A program made the position numbers and the translations under genes. Below, in pieces: positions 1-6,429 of a stretch of DNA of 8,110 nucleotides. The DNA is from Nitrosomonadaceae bacterium. GTDB taxonomy: Bacteria; Pseudomonadota; Gammaproteobacteria; Burkholderiales; Nitrosomonadaceae. The stretch spans positions 1 to 8,110 of the forward strand of contig JAHELA010000071.1 in the NCBI GenBank assembly GCA_024644425.1, read 5' to 3'. The number at the start of each line of letters is the position of its first letter. The first letter of the stretch is position 1. Below the pieces are notes generated by a model. The model did not search any database, had not been told where the DNA came from, and saw only the letters and a program-made list of their open reading frames with translations.

Positions 1-251
1 ACAATCAGTTCCTGATGTACAACGCCTACCAGTGCTTGTCCCGGTGAAAGACTGCCTACAATTTCTTTCCCAATAGCTTTTTCTTTTACATGGGTGATAA
101 ATTCCTTAATTACAGGCAAAGCTACGTCAGCTTCCAGTAGCGCTATCCGTACTTCGCGTAACGTATCCTCGATATTAGTGTCAGTTAGCCTCACCTCGCC
201 CCGCAAGGACTTCATAACACCTGAAAGTCGATTAGTAAGATTATCGAACAT
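1..251 (-). CDS. ffh: Signal recognition particle protein Ffh, N-terminal part (cut by window edge)
   Basis: Ffh is the SRP54-type GTPase that binds 4.5S RNA and signal sequences and delivers nascent inner-membrane proteins to FtsY. Only about 83 codons are visible, starting at the ATG on the complement of 249-251 and reading off the left edge. The translation begins MFDNLTNRLSGVMKSLRGEV and contains ALLEADV (residues 37-43), the signature of the SRP54 N-domain helical bundle, followed by VIKEFI and the GSLSPGQ stretch typical of this family. The GTPase (G) and methionine-rich (M) domains lie outside the window. An AGAGG Shine-Dalgarno sequence precedes the ATG by 8 bases. The gene is transcribed divergently from the ypjD-like gene, with 69 bases between the two starts. 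The same ffh/ypjD pairing is known from E. coli, which supports both calls. Confidence 0.96.
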   Translation of the reverse strand, partial: MFDNLTNRLSGVMKSLRGEVRLTDTNIEDTLREVRIALLEADVALPVIKEFITHVKEKAIGKEIVGSLSPGQALVGVVHQELI

Positions 252-280
252 GCTCAATGCCTCTCAAGAAAAATTGGTGT

Positions 281-309
281 AGACTAACCCGTTATTTTTG
301 TTTTAGTCT
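281..309. repeat. Inverted heptamer in the divergent ffh/ypjD gap
   Basis: AGACTAA (281-287) and TTAGTCT (303-309) are perfect inverted copies separated by 15 bases, centred in the 69-base region between the two divergent starts. The arrangement could be an operator for a dimeric regulator or a chance match. The right arm lies 11 bases before the ypjD ATG. Confidence 0.35.
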
Positions 310-320
310 GTAATATATTA

Positions 321-1148
321 ATGTCTAGTATTTTATTTTATCTAGCTGCATTTCTGCTTTATGGATTGATCGGTTGGCATTTCTGGCGTACGAAATGGAA
401 CGCTTCAAAACAATCCATGGACAGCTCGACCGTAGCTGCTAGCTGGGATAGTTTTGTAATCCTCATTCCTCTTATATTACACGGATATACGCTTTATCTC
501 TCTATTTTCTCTAGCACTGGACTGAGCTTTGGTGTTGCCAACGCGGTTTCCTCTATAGTGTGGCTCACCGCACTAATCTATTGGCTATCCAGCTTCTTCT
601 ACCGCCTAGAAGCATTACAAACACTTGTCGCGCCAATAGCAGCAATAGCAGTATTGTTGCCGCTAGTGTTTCCATCACTACGTCCCTTAGCGAATACTGA
701 ACTCCCCGCATTCAAGGCTCACATCCTAGTTGCAATGATGGCTTACAGTTTACTCACTATTGCCGCACTGCACGCTTTGCTAATGGCATTCGTGGAGCGG
801 CGCCTGCATCACCCTGCTATGTCTCCAACTCTATTAAATCTGCCACCTCTTTTGACTATGGAAAAATTATTATTCCGTATCATTTGGGCGGGATTTATTC
901 TGTTAACATTAACTCTTATCAGTGGCGTTGTATTCTCTGAAGAGGTATTCGGGCAACCACTGAAATTTACCCATAAAACCTTATTTGGGTTCATCTCTTG
1001 GGGTGTATTCGCTGCCCTGCTAACAGGAAGACAACTATATGGTTGGCGTGGACGTATCGCTATTCGCTGGACACTGATTGGATTCGTCATATTATTACTT
1101 GCTTATATTGGCAGCAAGTTTGTATTGGAAGTGATATTACAACGCTAG
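321..1148 (+). CDS. ypjD: CcsA/HemX-like inner membrane protein of the YpjD (CorE) family
   Basis: This 275-residue protein is almost entirely hydrophobic, with about eight membrane segments near residues 4-22, 43-63, 70-93, 99-118, 133-157, 187-205, 220-235 and 249-273. It resembles the cytochrome c assembly (CcsA/HemX) superfamily. Family-like features include H54 and H134 within membrane helices, the PPLLTMEKLLFRI stretch (about 175-187), the LLTLTLISG helix, H218 just before helix seven, and GWRGR (241-245) before the last helix. Length is close to E. coli YpjD. The exact function is unsettled: the family looks like a heme-handling membrane protein, but E. coli YpjD is also called CorE, after the cor loci linked to Mg/Co transport, and here too a CorC/CorB-type transporter follows. 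The ATG at 321 has no recognisable Shine-Dalgarno sequence; an in-frame stop at 285-287 rules out a much longer start, and the next Met (residue 33) would remove the first helix. Confidence 0.88.
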   Translation: MSSILFYLAAFLLYGLIGWHFWRTKWNASKQSMDSSTVAASWDSFVILIPLILHGYTLYLSIFSSTGLSFGVANAVSSIVWLTALIYWLSSFFYRLEALQTLVAPIAAIAVLLPLVFPSLRPLANTELPAFKAHILVAMMAYSLLTIAALHALLMAFVERRLHHPAMSPTLLNLPPLLTMEKLLFRIIWAGFILLTLTLISGVVFSEEVFGQPLKFTHKTLFGFISWGVFAALLTGRQLYGWRGRIAIRWTLIGFVILLLAYIGSKFVLEVILQR

Positions 1149-1215
1149 TAATCAAAGCCGTATAAAAATATAGGAGTTTTTGTGGTATTTTTTATCATCT
1201 TCTCGGTTCAAATCC

Positions 1216-1244
1216 TTGACAAAACTTCTCACCCCTTCGATACT
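1216..1244 (+). promoter_or_regulatory. Candidate sigma-70 promoter for the CorC-family gene
   Basis: A perfect -35 hexamer TTGACA (1216-1221) is followed after 17 bases by GATACT (1239-1244), a four-of-six match to the -10 consensus. Transcription would start near 1251, about 24 bases before the TTG start at 1275. This suggests the transporter gene has its own promoter and is not only read through from ypjD. It is a motif match only. Confidence 0.5.
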
Positions 1245-1263
1245 AAATTCTCCTTATTTGAAT

Positions 1264-1268
1264 AAAGG
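1264..1268 (+). promoter_or_regulatory. Shine-Dalgarno sequence deciding a TTG start
   Basis: AAAGG sits 6 bases before the TTG at 1275. The in-frame ATG at 1284 has only a GGAAG two bases upstream of it, which is too close. The spacing therefore favours TTG initiation for the CorC-family gene. Confidence 0.5.
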
Positions 1269-1274
1269 CGCTTT

Positions 1275-2552
1275 TTGGAAGATATGCCGTTATATGCGCT
1301 GCTGATCGCGTTAGTTTTTTTATTGGTTCTATCTGGATTTTTCTCTCTCTCTGAAACTAGCATGATGGCAATCAACCGTTATAGGTTGAAGATTCTTGCA
1401 AAGCAGGGACACCGCGGCGCCAAGTTAACCACCTTATTGTTAGCAAAAACAGATCGGCTACTGGGGGTTATCCTCCTAGGTAACAATCTATTAAATGCCG
1501 CTGCTGCAACATTAGTAGCGGTAATTGTCTCCACAATTTTTGGCCACAATGATCTTGCTCTATTCATTGGCACAGTATGTGTAACTTTTGCTATCTTAGT
1601 ATTCAGCGAAATTACACCAAAAGTAATCGCTGCTACATATCCGGAACAAATCGCCCTGGTTTCAAGCTATGTATTAACACCGCTACTAAAGCTTTTCTAC
1701 CCAATAGTATGGTTTGTCAATTTATTCGTGCAAGCAATTCTTGTTCTCTTGCACATTAAACCTAAGGAGGGTAGTTCTGTTCATAAACTAAGCCTAGAAG
1801 AACTAAAAACTTTAGTATTGGAAGAAGGGTATTCCATCCGAAAGAAACATCATAGTGTGTTACTTAATCTGCTTGACCTTGAATCTGTTACTGTTGATGA
1901 TGTTATGGTCCCGCGTGGACAGATCGAAGCTATAGACATAGAAGCTGGTGATGAAACAATTAAGAGTCAGCTACTTACCTGTCATCATACTCGTTTACCA
2001 TTATATAGAGGAACGCTGGATGACGTGACCGGAATAATTTCTACTCGCAAAGTACTGAACCAGATGAGTAGTGGAGAAATTACCGCCATAGGTCTTGAGA
2101 AGATCATGCGTGAGCCATACTTTATTCCATCTGGCACACCCCTCTTTTTGCAGCTACAACTATTTCAAGAAAACCGTGAACGAGTTGGCTTTGTAGTGGA
2201 CGAATATGGTGACTGGATGGGCCTAGTAACGCTTGAAAATATAATTGAGGAAATTATAGGCGAATTTACAACCCACTCACCATTACAAGTCGGCACATAC
2301 CTGAAACAGGATGATGGAAGCGTAATAGTTGAAGGCAGTAGTTTACTACGAGATCTTAATCGGAAACTTGGATTAGAACTCCCACTAGAAGGCCCAAAAA
2401 CCCTCAATGGATTGATTCTAGAGCACTTTCAGGATATTCCTGAAGCCGGCACAGGATTAAAGATTGCTGGGTACCCAATGGAAATCATCCAGACCCAAAA
2501 TCGAGTAGTTAAAATGGTTCAGATCTATCCTGTTGCAACTTTAAATGAATAG
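1275..2552 (+). CDS. CNNM/CorC-family (CorB/YfjD-like) membrane transporter with CBS domains
   Basis: This 425-residue protein has the three-part HlyC/CorC architecture. The DUF21/CNNM membrane domain spans about residues 5-190, with the SLSET motif (24-28), paired asparagines N70-N71 and SEITPK (111-116), which line the cation site in CNNM/CorC structures. A CBS pair follows (about 205-330), beginning at VDDVMVPRG and including the VVDEYGD element (297-303) and GLVTLENIIEEIIGE (306-320). A CorC_HlyC domain (about 340-420) ends the protein. The family is implicated in Mg2+ (and Co2+) transport across the inner membrane, with nucleotide sensing by the CBS domains. Older haemolysin names for it are misleading. 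The start is the TTG at 1275, supported by AAAGG spacing and by the MEDxP N-terminus I recall for homologues; the ATG at 1284 is the alternative. Position after ypjD matches the E. coli ypjD-yfjD arrangement. Transport direction and metal are inferred from the family. Confidence 0.92.
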   Translation: MEDMPLYALLIALVFLLVLSGFFSLSETSMMAINRYRLKILAKQGHRGAKLTTLLLAKTDRLLGVILLGNNLLNAAAATLVAVIVSTIFGHNDLALFIGTVCVTFAILVFSEITPKVIAATYPEQIALVSSYVLTPLLKLFYPIVWFVNLFVQAILVLLHIKPKEGSSVHKLSLEELKTLVLEEGYSIRKKHHSVLLNLLDLESVTVDDVMVPRGQIEAIDIEAGDETIKSQLLTCHHTRLPLYRGTLDDVTGIISTRKVLNQMSSGEITAIGLEKIMREPYFIPSGTPLFLQLQLFQENRERVGFVVDEYGDWMGLVTLENIIEEIIGEFTTHSPLQVGTYLKQDDGSVIVEGSSLLRDLNRKLGLELPLEGPKTLNGLILEHFQDIPEAGTGLKIAGYPMEIIQTQNRVVKMVQIYPVATLNE

Positions 2553-2778
2553 GATAAATTACTTCAAACACATAGGGTTGCAGCATACTCGCTACTTAAT
2601 ATTTTGTTCTAAATCTTTTCCATGATAATGCCGTTAATACCTTTATTGCGATTAAATTCTCACAAAGCATACCTCAGTGATTAAATATAGGGGCTAAGTG
2701 AAAGATAAAGAAACAAAAATATGGATGCTTCATCACATCCAACTATGTTATGTGGACAGATTTCCCTAAGGAGCAATT
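2553..2778. other. Gap between the transporter gene and pilC; no gene seen
   Basis: These 226 bases hold no credible coding sequence. It is the place where pilB, about 1.7 kb in relatives, would be expected, and I recognise no pilB remnant. A short stem TGGATG (2722-2727) / CATCCA (2736-2741) with an 8-base loop lies about 40 bases before pilC, without a T-run. No convincing sigma-70 or sigma-54 promoter stands out, although the pilC promoter probably lies here. Confidence 0.6.
2767..2773 (+). promoter_or_regulatory. Strong Shine-Dalgarno sequence of pilC
   Basis: TAAGGAG lies 5 bases before the pilC ATG at 2779. It is the strongest ribosome binding site in the window and fixes this start. 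Confidence 0.75.
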
Positions 2779-4002
2779 ATGGTAGCTGCAACTGCAACTG
2801 CAAACAAGAAAGCCAAGGAAGTAAGTTATTCGTGGGAAGGTAAAGACAAGTCTGGAAAAGTAGTTAAAGGAGAAATGCGTGCAGCTGGTACGGTAGTCGT
2901 TAGTTCCATGCTACGTCGTCAGGGCATTAATGTAACAAAAATAAAGAGGGTTCGAACAAACGGTACTATTACTGAGAAAGACATAACCTTATTCACCCGT
3001 CAGCTTGCAACTATGATGAAATCAGGCGTCCCTCTTCTTCAAGCCTTTGATATAGTAGGAAAAGGTCACAGTAATCGTGCAGTTGCCAAGTTACTAATGG
3101 ACATCAAAACTGACGTTGAAACTGGTAGCAGCCTAGCTAGCGCCTTCCGTAAATATCCCTTATATTTTGATGCACTATTCTGCAACCTAGTAAGCGCAGG
3201 TGAAGCAGCTGGTATTTTAGACAGCTTGTTAGATCGCCTAGCAACCTACAAGGAAAAAATTCAGGCCATCAAAGGAAAGATCAAATCTGCGCTATTTTAC
3301 CCTGTTTCTATTATTGTAGTAGCGTTTGTTATTACTGCGGTAATTATGATTTTTGTAATCCCTGCATTTAAAGAACTATTTTCGGGATTTGGTGCGACAT
3401 TACCTACTCCCACACTTATAGTTATGGAAATTTCTGACTTTTTTGTGGCTTACTGGTGGGCAATTTTCGGAACAATAGGTTGCAGCTTCTACGGTTTTTT
3501 CTTTGCTTGGAAACGTTCTGTCCCTATGCAACGTGTTATGGATCGACTACTACTAAAAATGCCAGTATTTGGTGATGTTATCCGTAAAGCGACCATTGCT
3601 CGCTGGACACGAACACTTTCAACTATGTTTGCTGCAGGTGTTCCACTTGTTGAAGCGCTTGATTCGGTTGCGGGTGCAGCTGGTAATTATGTTTACTTTG
3701 AAGCCACCAAAAAGATTCAACTGGAAGTCACTACTGGTAACGCCCTGGCAAATTCAATGGAAAATGCAAATGTTTTTCCAAGTATGGTAATTCAGATGGT
3801 TTCTATCGGAGAAGAATCTGGTGCCCTAGACTCTATGCTTAGTAAAGTAGCCGATTTCTTTGAAGCAGAGGTAGACGATGCTGTTGCCGCGATTTCCAGC
3901 CTGATGGAGCCAGTCATTATGGTAGTACTAGGTACTCTTATTGGTAGCATGGTAGTTGCAATGTATCTGCCTATCTTTAAAATGGGCCAAGCTGTCGGAT
4001 AA
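2779..4002 (+). CDS. pilC: Type IV pilus inner-membrane platform protein PilC (GspF family)
   Basis: PilC is the inner-membrane platform on which the PilB and PilT motors act during pilus assembly and retraction. The 407-residue length is typical. The N-terminal cytoplasmic stretch SYSWEGKDKSGKVVKGEM (16-33) is the usual PilC opening. Two GspF/T2SSF repeats follow: the first starts at FTRQLATMMKSGVPLLQAF (72-90) with VSAGEAAGILDSLLDRLA (138-155), and the second at WTRTLSTMFAAGVPLVEALD (276-295) with VSIGEESGALDSMLSKV (341-357). Membrane segments lie near 171-197, 217-243 and 378-400. The ATG has a TAAGGAG site. The first codons contain three perfect CTGCAA copies (2786-2803) encoding an Ala/Thr-rich tail. 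pilD follows after 68 bases, but pilB, the usual upstream partner, is not here. A type II secretion GspF is the alternative, but the sequence style and neighbouring pilD favour PilC. Confidence 0.96.
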   Translation: MVAATATANKKAKEVSYSWEGKDKSGKVVKGEMRAAGTVVVSSMLRRQGINVTKIKRVRTNGTITEKDITLFTRQLATMMKSGVPLLQAFDIVGKGHSNRAVAKLLMDIKTDVETGSSLASAFRKYPLYFDALFCNLVSAGEAAGILDSLLDRLATYKEKIQAIKGKIKSALFYPVSIIVVAFVITAVIMIFVIPAFKELFSGFGATLPTPTLIVMEISDFFVAYWWAIFGTIGCSFYGFFFAWKRSVPMQRVMDRLLLKMPVFGDVIRKATIARWTRTLSTMFAAGVPLVEALDSVAGAAGNYVYFEATKKIQLEVTTGNALANSMENANVFPSMVIQMVSIGEESGALDSMLSKVADFFEAEVDDAVAAISSLMEPVIMVVLGTLIGSMVVAMYLPIFKMGQAVG

Positions 4003-4011
4003 ATCCAGATA

Positions 4012-4037
4012 TCTGAGAATACGATGTATTCTCCAGA
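4012..4037 (+). repeat. Strong hairpin between pilC and pilD
   Basis: TCTGAGAATAC (4012-4022), a GAT loop and GTATTCTCCAGA (4026-4037) form an 11-base-pair stem with C4033 bulged; the inner 8 pairs, GAGAATAC/GTATTCTC, also form an uninterrupted stem. It starts 9 bases after the pilC stop and ends 23 bases before the GGAAG site of pilD. No T-run follows, so it is not a classic intrinsic terminator. It could be an mRNA processing or stability element, or simply a partial terminator. Confidence 0.55.
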
Positions 4038-4070
4038 AATCTTGAAGTATTATTAAACCCGGAAGCTCCT

Positions 4071-4931
4071 ATGTCATTCATTACACTGCTGCAGACCACT
4101 CCGGTTCTCTTCATTTCGCTGTGTGCTACCATTGGTTTGATGGTTGGTAGTTTTCTGAACGTAGTTATCTTCCGACTCCCAAAAATAATGGAAAGAGAAT
4201 GGCATCAGCAGTGCGCAGAATTGCGCGGAGAAACTACTGAAAGTTTACCGCCACTCAGTATTATTAAACCCCGTTCTGCCTGTCCCAATTGTAAACATAA
4301 AATTACTGCGTTAGAAAATATCCCAATAATAAGTTATCTAGTCCTAGGAGGACGTTGCTCACAATGCAAAACTTCTATTTCTCCACGCTATCCTATTATT
4401 GAAGCTTTGACCTGCATTATCAGTGGTTTTGTTGCTTGGCATTTTGGATTCGGATTTCTTTCCCTTGCTGCATTGATTTTTGTTTGGGCAATGATTTCCC
4501 TTGCATTTATTGATCTGGACACTCAGCTACTTCCTGATGACATCACACTTCCCCTTTTGTGGATTGGATTATTAGTAAATCTAGGCGATGGCTTTACTGA
4601 CATTCGTTCTGCAATTATCGGCGCAGTCTCTGGTTTTCTTGCTTTATGGTCGGTTTATTGGTGTTTTAAACTAGCCACAGGCAAGGAAGGTATGGGCTAT
4701 GGTGACTTCAAACTACTGGCTGTGATTGGCGCATGGCTCGGTTGGAAAATGTTGCCGTTAGTTATTTTACTTTCTTCCTTGGTAGGGGCCGTAATTGGAA
4801 TTGGACTGATAGTTGTAACCAAACATAAACGTGATGTTCCTATTCCCTTTGGACCATATCTAGTTGGTGGTGGTCTTATTGCACTATTTTGGGGAAACCA
4901 ACTTAATCATACATATCTTGGTTTGCTTTAG
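4071..4931 (+). CDS. pilD: Type IV prepilin peptidase / N-methyltransferase PilD
   Basis: PilD is the inner-membrane aspartic protease that removes the leader peptide of type IV prepilins and N-methylates the new terminus. It can also process pseudopilins of type II secretion. In the 286 residues, GSFLNVVIFRLP (26-37) begins the N-terminal methylation domain. The zinc-type tetracysteine set is complete as C71, C74, C96 and C99. The two catalytic aspartates are visible as D148 in FIDLDTQLLPD and D212 in GMGYGDFKLLA. PIPFGPYL (248-255) ends the peptidase domain. About seven to eight membrane segments are apparent, and the length is normal. The ATG has a GGAAG site 5 bases upstream. The stop codon lies 3 bases before the coaE start. 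It should be a fully functional bifunctional enzyme, since both the Cys and Asp sets are intact. Confidence 0.96.
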   Translation: MSFITLLQTTPVLFISLCATIGLMVGSFLNVVIFRLPKIMEREWHQQCAELRGETTESLPPLSIIKPRSACPNCKHKITALENIPIISYLVLGGRCSQCKTSISPRYPIIEALTCIISGFVAWHFGFGFLSLAALIFVWAMISLAFIDLDTQLLPDDITLPLLWIGLLVNLGDGFTDIRSAIIGAVSGFLALWSVYWCFKLATGKEGMGYGDFKLLAVIGAWLGWKMLPLVILLSSLVGAVIGIGLIVVTKHKRDVPIPFGPYLVGGGLIALFWGNQLNHTYLGLL

Positions 4932-4934
4932 CAT

Positions 4935-5540
4935 ATGCATTTGGTAATCGGATTAACTGGAGGAATCGGTAGTGGAAAAACCAGTACTGCAAAATTCTTT
5001 GCCGACTTAGGTATAAACGTTATCGACACAGATGAAATCGCGCATAAACTTACACAAGCAAAGGGCACTGCTATCTTCAGTATACAAAAATCTTTTGGTA
5101 ACAATTTCATCACTGCAGATGGTGCTCTAGATAGAAATAAGATGCGCGACCTTGTGTTTTCTGATAACGTCTCTCTACGACAACTTGAGGCAATCCTACA
5201 TCCTCTTATTCGGAAAGAGACGGTTCGTCTTATTGAGTTTACTTCTTCTCCCTATATTGTGATAGTCGTACCACTACTACTAGAAACTGGTAGTTACCGT
5301 GATATAGTTCAGCGAATCCTAGTTGTTGATTGCGATGAGGAAAATCAGGTTACTCGCGCTATTAAACGTAGTGAACTGAACACACAACAAGTACATGCCA
5401 TTATGGATACACAAGTTTCACGCCAGGAACGCCTGGAACATGCAGATGATGTAATCGTAAATAATATGGATATAACCCACTTACAAGAACAGGTAGAAAT
5501 ATTACATCAAAAATATCTAAATTTATTGAATGAATATTAG
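4935..5540 (+). CDS. coaE: Dephospho-CoA kinase
   Basis: CoaE phosphorylates the 3'-hydroxyl of dephospho-CoA with ATP, the last step of coenzyme A synthesis, in the cytoplasm. The 201-residue protein opens with IGLTGGIGSGKTSTAK, which carries the Walker A P-loop (GGIGSGKT, 9-16). DTDEIAH (31-37) provides the family's early aspartate. LDRNKMRDLVFSD (65-77), LEAILHPLIR (84-93) and VPLLLETG (112-119) are characteristic CoaE segments, and the later arginine-containing stretch SRQERLEHADDVIVNN (162-177) closes the nucleotide-binding region. The length is usual. No Shine-Dalgarno sequence is obvious before the ATG, and the pilD stop codon is only 3 bases upstream, so translation is probably coupled to pilD. 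The pilD-coaE-zapD order is common in beta- and gammaproteobacteria. Confidence 0.96.
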   Translation: MHLVIGLTGGIGSGKTSTAKFFADLGINVIDTDEIAHKLTQAKGTAIFSIQKSFGNNFITADGALDRNKMRDLVFSDNVSLRQLEAILHPLIRKETVRLIEFTSSPYIVIVVPLLLETGSYRDIVQRILVVDCDEENQVTRAIKRSELNTQQVHAIMDTQVSRQERLEHADDVIVNNMDITHLQEQVEILHQKYLNLLNEY

Positions 5541-5542
5541 GT

Positions 5543-5560
5543 TAGTCTATCGTTAGACTA
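5543..5560 (+). repeat. Short inverted repeat directly after coaE
   Basis: TAGTCTA (5543-5549) and TAGACTA (5554-5560) form a 7-base-pair stem around a TCGT loop, starting 2 bases after the coaE stop. The stem is AT-rich and no T-run follows, so at best it is a weak terminator or an mRNA end structure. The same TTAGTCT/AGACTAA heptamer occurs as a wider inverted repeat in the ffh/ypjD gap. Confidence 0.4.
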
Positions 5561-5633
5561 CTATGTTGAATTAATTTCCATTTGTAAAATTATGTTTTAT
5601 ACAGCAAAATTATCATGATCCATTGTGCTATCT

Positions 5634-5637
5634 AGGA
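5634..5637 (+). promoter_or_regulatory. Shine-Dalgarno sequence deciding a GTG start for zapD
   Basis: AGGA lies 9 bases before the GTG at 5647. It supports initiation there and not at the upstream in-frame TTG at 5623. Confidence 0.55.
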
Positions 5638-5646
5638 TATTTCATT

Positions 5647-6402
5647 GTGATTTGTTACGAGCACCCTCTCAATGAACGTATTCGCACCTTGTTGCGACTC
5701 GAAGACTTGTTTGACAAAGTGGCTTTCTTTGCGGACAAGGATGATCCTGCCGAGCATCACTCGGCGCTTGTCACCTTATTTGAAATTCTCGATGTTGCAA
5801 GCCGTGCAGATATGAAATCGGATCTATTACAGGAGCTAGAACGACAAAGACAAGCACTTGAAGCTTTGCGAAAAAATCCGGATGTTTCAGAAGAAGCATT
5901 GGACCAGGTATTAAATGACATTAAAATTGCCTCTCATGGCATGTTAAGTATGACGGGAAAAGTCGGTGAACACTTGCGTGAAAATGAGTGGCTGATGGGC
6001 ATTAAACAACGCGTTGGAATCCCTGGAGGTGCATGCGAATTTGACTTGCCTTCCTATCACTATTGGTTACACTTAGACCCTAAACAATGCCGTGAAAACC
6101 TTAATGAATGGATCACGCCACTACTGCCAATCCGTGATGGTTTTAGAATTGTTCTGCGTCTTTTACGAAACAGCGGAAGAACCTTTCAACACAAGGCCCA
6201 CCGTGGTATGTTCCAACAAATGGGTCAAGGATGCGCAGCTCATATGCTGTGCTTAAAGATAAGCGAAAGCTTGCCCTGTGTTCCTGAGATCAGTGCCAAT
6301 AAGTATGCCCTCACTATTCGATTCGTAACTTCGGGCTCAAGACAAAAAACCAAGGTATATGAAAAAGATGTGGAGTTTGATCTAACTTTCTGTACTTTAT
6401 AA
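5647..6402 (+). CDS. zapD: Cell division protein ZapD (FtsZ-ring associated, DUF1342)
   Basis: ZapD is a cytoplasmic protein that cross-links FtsZ protofilaments and stabilises the division ring. I take the GTG at 5647 as the start, giving 251 residues (E. coli ZapD is about 247) and the typical N-terminus (M)ICYEHPLNERIRTLLRLEDL. The frame stays open upstream to a TTG at 5623, but that would add eight residues absent from family members I recall. The N-terminal helical region contains many charged residues (DLLQELERQRQALEAL), and the most diagnostic segment is QRVGIPGGACEFDLPSYHYWLHL in the middle of the protein, followed by the beta-rich C-terminal part ending in FDLTF. The gene sits 106 bases after coaE. 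The zinc protein gene yacG, usually next in line, is missing: only 44 bases separate zapD from the convergent Nudix gene. Confidence 0.94.
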   Translation: MICYEHPLNERIRTLLRLEDLFDKVAFFADKDDPAEHHSALVTLFEILDVASRADMKSDLLQELERQRQALEALRKNPDVSEEALDQVLNDIKIASHGMLSMTGKVGEHLRENEWLMGIKQRVGIPGGACEFDLPSYHYWLHLDPKQCRENLNEWITPLLPIRDGFRIVLRLLRNSGRTFQHKAHRGMFQQMGQGCAAHMLCLKISESLPCVPEISANKYALTIRFVTSGSRQKTKVYEKDVEFDLTFCTL

Positions 6403-6429
6403 TCAATAGGATACATTATTCCTATGATT
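6401..6429. terminator. Possible bidirectional hairpin between convergent genes
   Basis: AATC (6401-6404) pairs with GATT (6426-6429) and ATAGGA (6406-6411) with TCCTAT (6420-6425), leaving A6405 bulged and an 8-base loop. The structure overlaps the zapD stop codon and lies between two converging genes, where a shared terminator is expected. Neither strand shows a real T-run after the stem and the stem is AT-rich, so the terminator call is weak. Confidence 0.35.

Noticed and set aside
94..282. Plus-strand open frame of 62 codons at the left edge
   Set aside because: It lies opposite the clear Ffh N-terminal sequence and its translation resembles no family I know.
809..1090. Minus-strand open frame of 93 codons inside ypjD
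   Set aside because: It is a shadow of the membrane protein gene; the plus-strand frame has strong family features and the shadow has none.
2165..2407. Minus-strand open frame inside the transporter gene
   Set aside because: It is antisense to the conserved CBS/CorC_HlyC coding region, with low-complexity Ser/Arg-rich content.
2722..2741. Stem TGGATG/CATCCA upstream of pilC as a terminator or riboswitch
   Set aside because: It has only 6 pairs, an 8-base loop and no T-run; the region lacks the extended structure of a riboswitch.
4931..4938. Palindrome GCATATGC at the pilD/coaE junction
   Set aside because: Eight-base palindromes are frequent by chance, and this one simply contains the coaE start codon.
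5566..5610. Possible promoter before zapD (TTGAAT or TTGTAA with AT-rich -10-like boxes)
   Set aside because: Several weak overlapping combinations exist in AT-rich DNA, none with both good hexamers and good spacing.
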